A stretch of DNA of 64,000 bases from Dryas octopetala (lineage: Eukaryota; Streptophyta; Magnoliopsida; Rosales; Rosaceae): the NCBI GenBank assembly GCA_963921425.1, contig OY992840.1, positions 7,008,501 through 7,072,500 of the forward strand. The letters run 5' to 3'. Positions within the stretch are counted from its first letter, which is position 1. The number at the start of each line of letters is the position of its first letter. Below the pieces are notes generated by a model. It was not told the origin of the DNA, did not search any database, and worked only from the letters and a program-made list of their open reading frames with translations. Of the stretch, positions 25,231 to 35,982 are shown piece after piece. A program made the translations under genes and the position numbers.

Positions 25231-25686
25231 TCATGAAAACTAATATGTATTTCTACAATATTATTCCCTATATGTGACCAAGAGAGAAAACTTAGGGTTT
25301 AATGGAGGAAAGATGAAGAAATGAGATTATGAGAGGAGGGGGTGTGCAATGAGAGTTTTAGGATTATTTTGGCTGAGGTTTAAGAGTGTTGGATGGAATG
25401 TGTAAAAGTGTTGGGTTGAGCGTGTAAGGAGAATTTTTTTTTTTTTTTCAAATAATAAAGGTTGTCCTTTTTGATTATTTCTCTTTGTATCAATTAAGTA
25501 ATTTCACAAATTAGATTGTTAGGAGTATGCAAATAACAGCTCTCTAAAATTTTCATACCCCAACAAACAAAATTTTACTTTTTGCTTCCACAACCTCAGG
25601 CCCAGAAAAACAACATATATTAAAAATTTAAATAAAGAGTACGAAGTTGGTGCCACCAACCTAAATCAAAAGGGTCGAATTTTTAA

Positions 25687-26028
25687 GGGCCCGTTTGGTA
25701 TCCTACTCAAATTTTTTTTAAAAAAATTAAGATTTTTTTTTTAAATGTGAGTTTTCAAAATCAATTTTTAAAATTTGAAAACGTGTTTGGTATGAAATTT
25801 GAAAACAATTTTTAAATTTAAAAAATGATGACATCTAAGAAAAAAGGAAGTGTAAAAAAAAATGAAAAAAACAATATTTTATCATTTTTAAAAAGAGGCA
25901 TGTTTTTGAATTTTTTTTCTAAAAACTGTTTTTAAAAATGGTCTATCAAACACGTTTTCTTGACTAAAACTTGCTTTTTTGTTTTTGAAAACAAAAAATA
26001 GTTTTTAAATAGAATACCAAACAGGCCC
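25687..26028. mobile_element. Tourist-like MITE, TAA target duplication
   Basis: The termini GGGCCCGTTTGGTATCCTA and, inverted from the right, GGGCCTGTTTGGTATTCTA match the GGGCCTGTTTGG ends of PIF/Harbinger (Tourist) MITEs. TAA lies on each side (25684-25686 and 26029-26031). The 342-bp body is AT-rich and itself pairs (TTTTGAAAAC words on both arms). It sits between the MULE and the 3' end of BOP1. Confidence 0.8.
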
Positions 26029-26279
26029 TAAATTAAACTCTGAATGAGTGGTTTTGTTGTTTCATAAATTGGTAATTTAAACAACTCTAGGTAAATATCA
26101 GCCGTATCAATCTGTAAAATTTGATTGAACCATTTCAGTATTACACATGACATACAAACATTCAACTAACAGAATATGTTTAGAGCACATATCAAAATTC
26201 AGACCCGATTACTGAAATGAGATCCATAATCGAGTAGCAAGACCTACGTAGGAAAGGCGGTTTGACCTTTCTTTTCTTC

Positions 26280-27448
26280 TCAATGGCAAAAAAGTCTGAT
26301 GACCGAGTCAGCACCAGCAGTGAATAACCAGGGCTGTCGAGGATGGAATTTACAGTCCATTACACCTCTCCCATTTGAACTTTTATGACCACGGAGTATT
26401 TCCAATGGAACGATGAGAGGGTTCTGGTTAAGATCTGAATAAACCATTCCATGAAAAACATATGCAGTGCAGTCATCAGAGCTTGTTGCAAACAGGGGAT
26501 ACGAACGATGGAAAGACACATTGTTGATGTCCTTTTGATGCAACCTGATAGGTTTTCAAAATGTCAGAGAAAAAATATATATACCCAAAAGAACTACTAT
26601 GATCGGGCAAATGGAATTTGATGTGTTGTTTCCAAAACAAATGTGACATACTGGAGAGTTTTGTAAGGTTTAGATGAAAGGTCCATGTCGAACCAACATA
26701 ATTTCCCTTCTCTGCTCCCCACAATTATATGATCACCTGCATTAACAGTACACCTCAGGTAAATCAGAGTACAATTGATGCACAACTGTCACAAGGGAAT
26801 AAAGAACGGACTCGATCAATTCAGTTGTATATAGTGTATTGAAATAGAGAAAATTAATGAATGAAAATCAAAAACTACCAGATGGATGAACTGCGATAGA
26901 GGAGACTTCACGTAGTCCTGTCTCAAGCTTTCTGATGAGCTTTCCATCCTTCACCAGATCGTAAACACGAATAACCTTCTTTGTGGAAATGAAGAAGAAG
27001 GAGCGAGTAGGATGGAAAACTGAAGTAACTGCAAGCCCATGCAATTTGAACGAAAGTATCTGGGTGAACTTCTTAGAGAGCTTGTGTATATAAATTGATT
27101 TTGATTCGCGTAAGACTAGGTCAAGGAAATTCAGGGAGATGATGACAATAACTTTATTTGCATACAACAAATATAAACCTCATTTCCCTTACAACATATG
27201 TCTACCAAATAGAAACACATATTCCCAAACCCATCTTAATACAACTTACGGTAGCATATAATATAGACTTTTTCCTTGTTAGTGTTTACAGTCACTTGTG
27301 ATCTTACCTCAGACCCAAGTTGAACTCTACACTCAATTCATACACCTGAATCACTCTCACAGCAGCCTTTAAAGATATTGCCTTCATTCTTGAGGAACTT
27401 TCTTTTTCAGGGGGAGGAGGTTATGGTTGTGGGGTATAGATATGATAT

Positions 27449-27495
<47 letters not shown>

Positions 27496-29279
27496 CATCT
27501 ATGATATACTGACACTGCAAAAAGGATATCTGCTGGCACCACTGTTGAAAGGTAGTCTCCTTTACGATGCCATTCTACTGAAGACACAGACTACAAGATA
27601 CAAGAGCCCAACAAAGTAAGCAGTTAAAATTCTTCGTAGAAAGATCTTATTTCCAATCTTGACTTTGGTTTAAGAAACAAACTTAAACCACAAATAAATT
27701 GGAGAAGGGAAAGGCCAAAGTACCTTGAAATGCCTTAACCTGATTCCCTCATGTTTATCATCTTGAAGCCAGCTTACAATGGACGCTGTTTTTCCTATGT
27801 AAGAAAAAAAATGTCCTGCAAGGGTTAGACGCCATTCATTTGATATATGATATTGAAATCTATAACAATCTCACACTGACCAGAGTCATCTGGTGTTGTA
27901 GGCGTTTCAACACAGAGAAGTTCTTTACTCCTTTTCTGTACTTCTTCATTCCCAAAACCAGTGTTCAAAAGAAGTACATCTTGTCCCCTAAAAAAATGCT
28001 AATGGTTAATTTACAGTCAAGTAACAGTATCCCCAGTGAAACAACTGTACAGGAAAAATACATCCAAAAATAAATGCAGCCTTACACAGAGACAGCCAGT
28101 ATAGAATGCTCAGGATTAGGATTCCAAGCTACATATTTGACAGCTTCACCAACCTCCCAGAGCTTGAGACATCTGCCAGTTTCAACCTCCCAAATGCGCA
28201 CAGTTCCATCCAACGAACCTGAACAAACCACAACAGATGATGAGACCTACATCCAATTTAATTTACCTGGATGAATGCAACACAGAATTAAGAATGACAT
28301 CCACACCTGATGCAATCCACTGCCCTGAAGCTTCTACAGAAACTGATGTAACTGCATCCTTGTGACCTCTATACTCAAGATAACATGCTACAGGGTAAGG
28401 CTTGAGATCCTTTCGGCTTGGTAGCTTGGGCTTCAGAGATTCAGGATCAATATTAATCTGGAACATAAAAAGACATACTTTAAATAATATGATCATCCTT
28501 GCCTTCATATGATTAGAAGTAGATTGTATAAATTGAAAGATCTTGCAAAGCCATCAAAACCTAATCCAATAAGCACTACTGAATCTTTTTCTCAATCTGG
28601 ATTTCTCACTTACACGCTTTTTCCGAACTCTGGGGCACAAATATAGATCCAAACATCTTTCGAAGCATTCCTTAACAGCATTTTCATATGCAGGGATGCT
28701 TCTCATAAATGAAAACCTAACCAATATGATAATGGTCTGCATGTTAGATGCTGAATTATCCGAAAGAGTAGCAAATTAACATTAGTTTAAATTGCAGGTC
28801 ACATTGAACATTACCTTTTAGGTATAAACTTAGGGCGGTCTTCCTCATACATTAACTGATAAGAATTGATCTCTTCTTGTGTCGGAATGAATTCTAAAGA
28901 AGGATTGAAGGACTCCTCATGGCCTAAAACCAAACATAAATTTTAGGCCTTCTCTCAAGATACTTCTCACCAGGAAAAGGGGATTGATCTATACCTCCTT
29001 TTTTTTTTTTTAACAATCCTCGGAATATGGGTGAAAGTTAGTACCTGGCAATTTTGGCTTCGGTGCTGGAATGTAAGATAAATGGCTATCCTTTTCCATT
29101 GACTTAGTGTCATCACCCCACAAAGGATAAACGCTTTCTTTTTCTTCTTCTTCTTCCTCTTTAGTCTTTCTAGGCTTAATTAAACCTTTACGAATTGCCA
29201 ACTTAATCTTATTAACCTGTAGATTCACAAGAAAAGCAGAGCATGAAACAGGACACAATACTAACTTGCAAAAAAAAAA

Positions 29280-29310
<31 letters not shown>

Positions 29311-31490
29311 TTTGTCCCACCAAAACCCGGGAAAAACCCGAAAATAGATAAAAAGAAGTGCAGAGCACTTGTTTATTTCAGAAGCTGACAGTGAAAGAAA
29401 TAAAACTAAGGAAAAAGCAAAAGAAGCAACGCATCCAACAGGAGCAATACATTTTTTTTTCCAAAAAAAGTAACAGGAGCAATACATTAAACATGCCTTA
29501 CCAGTTTACTTTCAGATTTTGAAGGAATAAATCGTCTCTTGGGTTCAGGTGCATTTGACATCGGATGCTTGGCGTCATCCCATTTAAACCAATCAACATA
29601 AGGCTGTACTAGAAACATGGGGAATTTCACTTCGACTTAAAATGAAGATTTTACTTGTAAGAAAGTTCTTTATAAATAACTATATGTTACAGATATATTT
29701 TTTTTTATCAACAATGTGAGAATGTCAAATAGATTAGAATTGGATTAGTAGGATATACAGACCGCATATGGATCAAAGTCACCATGCGGTGCCTTTCCTT
29801 CTAGCAATCTACTTATAGATTTGAGATCTTCTTTCGTCAGTTCTACTTCCTCATCATTATATTCATCATAGATTTTGCGCCTGAAAAGTAAAAAAAAAAA
29901 AAACACACCAGAGTAAAATTTAAACATTTAAAACAAATTGGAAAAAATAAAAGGAACAGAATAAAATAACAGTGGGAAAATATACATAAATATATATATG
30001 TATATATTTTCCCAACTAAAAATTAGCATGTAATATACCAAAATTCTCCTCTTAAAATTCCATGTAAAGTAGCAGATACTTTGCATCCCTCAATTGATGG
30101 CTATCATATTAGCAATCAAAACGTACCAATTTTTTGAATCATCAGCACTAGCAAGAAAGGATTGCAATTTATCTTCTTTTTCTTTCTTTTTTATCTTTTT
30201 TCCTGTAATGTCATAACCGATATGTTTCTCATCACGATACCACTCCAGCGGGACATCACCAATTGTATTTCGAGGAACCACCTATTAGAAACAGAAAAAT
30301 GAGGGAAAGGCCATTTAAATGCATTCAGGTGACCATACCATAAAAAAAAATTATACCATAAAGAAAACAACAGACCTCATCTTCAGATGAATCACTCTCC
30401 TCAACTCCTTCATGAAGTTCAGAACTTTCACTTCCGTCATCATTACCAAGATCATTGGCAAAGCCATCATTGTTGCTTGTTTTGAGAATGCCCTGCCATA
30501 GTTATGCTTAACCATATTAACCCACAGTCAAAACAGAAAAACTTCTTAATGCAAGCCAGTGTCATTGTTCTACAAAAGTCATGAAAATTTTATAACACCT
30601 GACCTCTAGGCTAGGTGGAGTTTTACAACATTTGAACCAAAAATAACAGATGACATGGCATGGAAAAGTAAGTCACATCTTTTACATCTTTAAACCTTTT
30701 TTTTCCCATATTTCTGCCTACCTCATTTTCGGAGGAATCACTCTCTTCATCTTCTGAGTCTGAGTCTCGAATTGATGGATAATCCTCCGAGTCAGATCCT
30801 TCACCATCTGACAAATCCTACAATTACAAAAAGCTCACTACTTTATATTCCATGAAAATAAAACATCCCAAAACTAGGAAAAAAAACTTAGGTAGTTCCT
30901 TATGTTAGATTTATTAGGTCTATTGAAAAAATTTACATTTGAAATTGGCATCAACAATCTTAACCTATTATCTAGCATATCTTAAATTTTAAATCTAATA
31001 AAATTCAACTTGTTTAAATAAGTTTTAATATTTTGGTCCAAATGCTCACCTATACCCTAAACCCTTTCTCTAAATGTCATTTGGCCATCGATAAAAACCA
31101 TTGTAAATAAATGTTAACTAAACCAAAAAAAAAAAAAAACAGAGGAATGTCTGGTTCTCTGCTGTAGAGGAGCTTCCCAGAAAATGGGAAACAAAAATAA
31201 AGTAAGCTCAAGAGTTGGCACTTGTGCAAGTAAGGCTCAAAGCCAGAAAATACCTCAAGATTTGATGGTCTCCACTCAGGTTCAGCTTCAGAATCATAAA
31301 CAGAGTCAGAGTCTGCTTCCTCTTGTTGTTGTTGTTTAGTGTCTGGAATCTTCTTCATCTTCTGCTTTTCCTTTGCCTTTTTCACTGAGTCTGCTTCCGC
31401 TTGTTGTTGTTGTTTAGTGTCTGGAATCTTCTTCATCTTCTGCTCTTTCACTAAGTCTACTGGATGAGAGCTCTTCTTCTTCCCCTTCAT
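26280..31490 (-). CDS. BOP1: BOP1 homolog, ribosome biogenesis WD40 protein
   Basis: Seventeen exons: 31490-31254, 30817-30722, 30492-30376, 30281-30127, 29880-29763, 29603-29502, 29216-29045, 28923-28815, 28716-28614, 28457-28307, 28218-28086, 27987-27881, 27794-27724, 27590-27530, 27109-26879, 26736-26652, 26544-26280. All phases agree, giving 770 codons and stop, close to the usual 720-780 for plant BOP1. The N-terminus is Lys-rich (MKGKKKSS), then strongly acidic ([14 protein letters not shown]). The BOP1NT domain follows ([61 protein letters not shown]). A C-terminal WD40 propeller starts at [13 protein letters not shown], continues [18 protein letters not shown] and ends [11 protein letters not shown]. 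The eukaryotic family (yeast Erb1) works with PES and WDR12 in the nucleolus to mature 27S/32S pre-rRNA and build the 60S subunit. Intron 14 is U12-type AT-AC. It is head to head with ABCI7, 601 bp apart. Confidence 0.95.
27110..27529 (-). other. U12-type AT-AC intron (BOP1 intron 14)
   Basis: No GT donor keeps the reading frame after VVPAG. The minus-strand intron starts ATATCCTTTTT at 27529, which is the U12 5' splice-site consensus. It ends CCTAGTCTTAC at 27110. TTCCTTGAC (27128-27120), a near-perfect U12 branch site (TTCCTTRAC), puts its branch A 11 nt from the last base. Joining 27530 to 27109 restores [17 protein letters not shown] in phase. There is a GA microsatellite inside (27453-27493). 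Confidence 0.92.
29278..29310. repeat. (ATA)n microsatellite in BOP1 intron 6
   Basis: About ten ATA/AAT trinucleotides follow a poly-A run in the intron between exons 6 and 7 of BOP1. No effect on splice sites is visible. Confidence 0.8.
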
Positions 31491-32091
31491 TCTTTCTCTT
31501 CTGTTTATGTGCAGACTCTGCAGAATAAGAGTGAGCAAGGAGTATTAGGGTTTTAGGATTTTTTTTCACAGAGGGTTGGGACTGCATTGAAAAACTGTTC
31601 AGCGAAAAATAAATAAAATAAACTCAAAGCAAACCTTCGTTTCTAATAGTAATATCTAGCTGAAATGCTCAGTTGACAAAACCTTGCTCTATCAAGCAGT
31701 ATTGTTCAGCAATTAAAAGATGACAACAAAAGTTCAAAATCCCAGAAAACATGTGAATATTGCAGAACGCAGCTGAAACTACTTGTTAGGAAAATTAAAA
31801 AAGCCTCAGTCAACTTGAACCAGAACTCACCTAAGAAGAAGAAGACTGGCAGTGAAAGCTGCAGTGAAAGTGCAGTGCAGGTGGAGGAAGGCAGCTTACC
31901 AAGGCCGGCGCCCAGAGCGAGAGAGAGAGAGAGAGGGAGAGGAAGAGAGAGGCGGAGGCTATGTAAGGGTTTTGAATGGGGCCCACAGGTTTTTTAGTTT
32001 AGGGTTTTCTTTCTTTTTAATCAAAACTGTGCGGTTTCATGGCTTAATAGAAAGGTTGAACCTTTTTAATAGAATTCACAACCCACTATCC
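31491..32091. promoter_or_regulatory. Shared promoter region of BOP1 and ABCI7
   Basis: The two start codons face away from each other and are 601 bp apart, so this segment must hold both 5' UTRs and both promoters. It contains GA-rich sequence at 31917-31955, AGCCCAGA-poor AT-rich stretches, and GGGCCCAC at about 31979. AGGGTTTT-type telo-box-like words lie near 31546 and 32002, as is common for plant ribosome-biogenesis and organelle genes. A 5' UTR intron for BOP1 is possible, as CTGCAG lies just upstream of the ATG. Transcription starts are not determined. Confidence 0.55.
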
Positions 32092-34908
32092 ATGGCTGCC
32101 ATAGCATTCACACCCCACCTTCAAAGACCTCCGGTACCCTTATTTTCCACACCTAAAACCCCTAAAAACAAACCCAGAGTTTCAATTCAACCTTCCCCAA
32201 CTTCACAGCTCGCCTTCTCAGACCCCTTTGTTCTCCAACTAGCTGAAGCTCTTGAAGACTCACTACCCTCATTATCATCATCATCTTCTTCTTCTTCTTC
32301 TTATTCTTTACCTCTCCAGAAGCTCAGAGACTCTTCCTCTGAAACCCTCCTATCAACCCCATGGCCTTCCCGCAAAGACGAGCCCTTTCGCTTCACAGAC
32401 ACCTCCTTCATCAAGAGCTCCCAAATCCAACCAACCTCTCGCCCACCAAGCTTTTCAAGCATGTTGGAAGATACCATTTTCCCCAATTTGGTTATAGTTG
32501 ATGGGTTTGTCGTAAATTCGTCGAATTTGAGCGAATTGCCAAATGGGGTTTATGTGGGTAACTTGCTGGAGCTCTCAGAAGAGTCTATAATGAAAAGGGT
32601 GTCTAAGTTTGTGCCTAGTAGTTCTCAGGGAGACTTGTTTTGGTCCATTAATGGAATTGGAGCTCCGGATTTAACCGTCATCTATGTTCCGTCCGGGTGC
32701 CGGGTGGAGAATCCTATATATTTGCGGTACTTGGCGAATGAGGGCGGCGACATAGGGTCAAATAAACTGCCGCTATCGAATCCGAGGGTGTTCGTGATGG
32801 TGGAGAATGGAGGAGAGATTAGTATAATTGAGGAGTTCTTGGGCGGGGATGGGAATAAGTGTTATTGGACTAATTCTGTTTTGGAGGTGGTGGTTGGAGA
32901 AGGAGGAAAAGTTAGACATTCTTATGTTCAGAATCAATCAATGAATGCTGCCCATATCAAGTGGACTTCGGTCCGCCAGGTTACTTCTTGATCTCTCTCT
33001 TTGCTTCTTTGTGTTACTTGTTTAATTTCATGGGTTGTTTGTTGACTCTGTATCTGATGCTTGGAAATGGTACAATTTGGAGGAGATATTAGAAAAGAGA
33101 ATTAGGTTCTGTTTGTTGTTAGTACTTATTAGCTTACATATGGAACATTAAGCAAGAAACGAATCATTTCTGAATGTAGATTTGCCTATAATTTAGTTGG
33201 TTTTATTTATTTATCTGGTCAATGTATGATTTATAAGCTACTAGTTGACAGGAAGGAAATGGCTATTTTAAGTTTTGAGGACCTTACTTTTGTGTTTTCT
33301 GCTTGGATTATCTTCTTGGAGATCTATGGTTTATGCGCAAGCACAAAGAAGGAGAATTACTAAAGTAGTAAAGCAGCTTCTTTTTACCTATTCAAGCATG
33401 ATACCGTGAAAACCAGTTATTCCCACTTTCAGAAAATATGCAAGCACATCGTGTTTCAGTTTTGAAATGGATAGCATGCCCTGCTAGTTTCAAATTATTT
33501 TTTGCTTGAAATGCATAGCCATCTTCTTGTGTTGAAAAATATTCTTATTTGGAATTGAAATTGGAAATATATGCACAAGGAGCGCTGTTAAAAATGAGAA
33601 TAGTTCCAATATGGAATATGGTTTATCAATTAAATCTGTATCTTTAAACTGCAGAGAAAGACAATCCTTTCATCAAAGTTGTTGATACTGGTTTTCTGTG
33701 GAATTTACATATAATGGTAAAGATTAAGTTGCTCTGTATCATGACCAACAGTAAGGGCCGTAAGGCTGAGTAGATAAATTGTCTGCTAAGCTCTACATGC
33801 TGTAAGGTTTATGAGTACCATTTGTTTCAATATGTTGTTTAATAGGAGGTGACTTGAGAATGAATTCTTAACCTTTGTCACTGCCCACGGCCCCATGCTA
33901 ATGTTACTTCCGTGCCAATTGTTCCTTTTTTAAACTTTTGTCCTTGTATGTATCATGTAGATCCATCTGCAGAAAAATTTATGAAGTTGATTTTTACAGG
34001 AAGCAACTAGTACATATGAGCTTGTAGAGGTTAGCACTGGTGGAAAATTGAGCAGGCATAATCTCCATGTTCAGCAACTGGGACCAGAGACAATCACTGA
34101 GTTATCAACACTGCACTTGTCTGTCGGTGATCAAACACAAGATCTACATAGTAGTGTAGTCCTGGACCATCCACGGGGTTACTCCCGACAACTTCATAAG
34201 TGCATTGTGTCTCATTCTCTAGGACAAGCCGTATTTGATGGGAACATAAAGGTCAACAGGTAATTCTCTTTCATTTGATTCCATGGTTATTGTGGACTTG
34301 TTATTAACTTCGCCTCACATCACTTTGTGCCCATTTCCTGACTTTTTACTTCTTGGAGATTCTCAGCTTACATATTTATGTAGTTCTTTACCAATGAAAT
34401 TAGATGCTTGTAATGTAGTGCAACTAAAACCATGCAATTTGATGGGTCTCCTTTTAATAAAGTTGCTGCCTAGATGATAGCTTTTCTAAATGCAACCTCA
34501 ACTTGTATCATTGTCCAGATTCTTCACATTTTCTGCTCACTTATACAGTGTATGCCCTTTACGAAATCCGTACTTATATTTTGCAGATATGCACAGCAGA
34601 CAGACGGTGGACAACTAACAAGAACTCTTCTTCTTGCACCTCGTGCAACTGTAAATCTCAAACCAAATCTTCAAATTATTGCTGATGATGTCAAGTGTTC
34701 TCATGGAGCTGCAATAAGCGACCTTGAAGAAAGCCAACTCTTCTATTTCCAGGCACGTGGCATCAACTTAGAGGCAGCCAGAAAGGCTCTCCTCTTTTCC
34801 TTTGGTGCAGAGGTGATCCAAGGATTACCTTATGCTTGGATAAAGAAGAAGGTAGAAAGTCAAATTAAAGAATTGTTGTTGGAGCCTGCTACTAAAGAAT
34901 CCTCATAA
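32092..34908 (+). CDS. ABCI7: ABCI7 / SufD-like plastid Fe-S assembly protein
   Basis: Exons 32092-32979, 34000-34259 and 34587-34908 join in phase (GT-AG) to 489 codons and stop. The first ~70 residues are rich in Ser, Pro and basic residues without acids, a plastid transit peptide, starting MAAIAFTPHLQRPP. A run of ten Ser (TCN/AGC repeat near 32275-32305) follows in the mature N-terminus. The SufB/SufD core takes the C-terminal ~260 residues: VYVPSGCRVENPIYL-like IYVPSGCRVENPIYLRYLAN, NPRVFVMVENGGEISIIEEF, NAAHIKWTSVRQ, GGKLSRHNLHVQQLG, DDVKCSHGAAISDLEESQLF and YFQARGINLEAARKALLFSF. SufD forms the SufBC2D scaffold that builds Fe-S clusters in plastids and supports chlorophyll and photosystem function. 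An upstream in-frame extension to 31852 exists, but the Met at 32092 gives the usual transit peptide. Confidence 0.94.
32980..33999 (+). other. ABCI7 intron 1 (1,020 bp)
   Basis: T-rich intron with GT at 32980 and TTTTTACAG ahead of 34000. No inserted element with clear ends and no coding sequence on either strand. Confidence 0.8.
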
Positions 34909-35600
34909 TGGGATACAATAGCATTGATCATTGGTTACGGGAATTGTAATTGTCATTGAGAATCAAACAAATTTTGGTCCTGTCTGAATTGTTGAATGCT
35001 TGATGCTCCATGTGATTCCCAAGCAAACAGAGAAGTGGAAAGAAACAGTATTTGTGTGGATGTTTAATACTATTCATTCTAATAAAACATGAATAAAATC
35101 TATTATTCCAGGGTTGCACCTTAAGGCCCGTTTTATTGTTGGGAAATGGAACTCTTACTTGGGCTGTGTTTGTTTTGCTGGAAAAAGTGGGAAAGAAGTA
35201 AATAGGAAAATAGGAAACTCAATTTTTTTGGTGCTTGTTACCTGTATAATTTTATTTTCTTTACCGATCAAAAAAAAAAAATCTTTTTTACTTTCATTAA
35301 AAGATAGGAATGCAAAGCAGCTATATCAGAATTTTAAATGTAATATTTGAAAGCAATCAAGGGGGCTCTCTCTCCAGCCAATATATAGCCTCATGCAAAC
35401 TAAGAGCATGTCTATCAAGTTCATTAGTTTACACATGTAAAATTTTAGCCATGAAGCCAAAATCCAAAGTGCACCGCATAGAAATTAGACACAGGGTCAT
35501 CATAATTTAATGGCCAAATAGGCAAATATGTATACTTTTCATAAAATTTCAAATAAAGGGAGCCCAAACCAACCAACCTTTGTATTTGAAATGCACTCTA
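34909..35600. other. ABCI7 3' flank
   Basis: 3' UTR and spacer. AATAAA-like signals occur near 35081 and 35092 (AATAAAACATGAATAAAATC). A poly-A run at 35270-35282 precedes low-complexity sequence. No further gene until the snRNA promoter. Confidence 0.5.
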
Positions 35601-35641
35601 ATCCCACATCGGAAACATTATAAAACTATTGAGCCTTTATA
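35601..35641 (+). promoter_or_regulatory. Pol III snRNA promoter, USE plus TATA
   Basis: ATCCCACATCG at 35601-35611 is a full match to the plant upstream sequence element RTCCCACATCG. TTTATA at 35636-35641 follows after 24 bp. Two helical turns between USE and TATA mark Pol III-type plant snRNA promoters, whereas Pol II types have about three. The RNA start is 25 bp downstream of the TATA. Confidence 0.92.
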
Positions 35642-35665
35642 GACTGCAGTCTTGCTTCCCTGTAC

Positions 35666-35795
35666 GTGTTCGTAGAAAGGAGAGATGGTTGGCATCTCCC
35701 CTGACAGGGACGGGAACAGCTTTCGAGCTTACCTGTTACCGACGCATCCGGTTAAGGCTACCCGCCCTCGTGGTGGATCTATAACCCAATTTTTT
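35666..35795 (+). ncRNA. U6atac: U6atac snRNA of the minor spliceosome
   Basis: The sequence begins GTGTTCGTAGAAAGGAGAGA, followed by TGGTTGGCATCTCCCCTGAC, and later has GACGCATCCGGTTAAGGC and a Pol III stop of six T at 35790-35795. These match the conserved order of U6atac: GTGTT-(T)GTA-GAAAGGAGAGA, stem-loop with CTCCCCTGACA(A/G)GGA, then ACGCAT-CGGTTAAGGC. AAGGAGA is the part that pairs with the U12 5' splice site (ATATCCTT) after displacing U11. The 130-nt length is near the human 125. USE and TATA at the correct spacing mark a Pol III gene that is probably functional. It ends 187 bp before the SOT1 start codon on the same strand. The exact 3' end within the T run is uncertain. Confidence 0.93.
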
Positions 35796-35982
35796 GGCCT
35801 TTTTGTTTTTTTTTATCCATTTCCCAAATAATTCAACCTTTATTTTCTGATTCAATTTTAGGGTTCTGTGCACATTGTGGTTTTGATTTTTAGATAAGGT
35901 AACCAAAATTATCCAGAACAGAAGTACTAAAGTATAGGTTTGCTCTAGTGTTGAACCAGAAGAGACACCCTCTCTCTCTCTC

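Larger units (their letters stand above)
18447..25544. mobile_element. Mutator-like element (MULE) with PMD gene and transposase-OTU gene
   Basis: Both ends begin GAGAGCTGTTATTTGCA(C/T)A read inward, and the 8-bp TAAAATTT flanks both sides (18439-18446 and 25545-25552). This extends to 9 bp with one mismatch if the first G is taken as target. Inside each end are ACACCC-rich degenerate inverted sequence and an array of TTCGGCAG...CTGCCGAA hairpin units. Between the arms are two convergent genes. A plant-mobile-domain gene lies on the plus strand (19364-21350). A FAR1-like/MULE transposase with SWIM finger and C-terminal OTU protease domain lies on the minus strand (21597-25230). The transposase gene carries at least six in-frame stops and a frameshift, so the copy cannot move itself. 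The arrangement fits known plant MULEs that carry cysteine-protease domains and MULEs or retroelements that carry plant mobile domains. Confidence 0.9.

Noticed and set aside
27110-27529. GT-AG splicing of BOP1 intron 14
   Set aside because: No GT near the end of VVPAG gives the correct phase, while the AT-AC pair has all U12 signals.
31852-32091. N-terminal extension of ABCI7 by 80 codons
   Set aside because: The Arg/Glu-rich GAGA-derived sequence does not look like a transit peptide; the Met at 32092 does.
35601-35795. Telomerase RNA or 7SL RNA as alternative for the USE/TATA gene
   Set aside because: There is no CTAAACCCTA template and no 7SL landmarks. The order of conserved blocks matches U6atac throughout.
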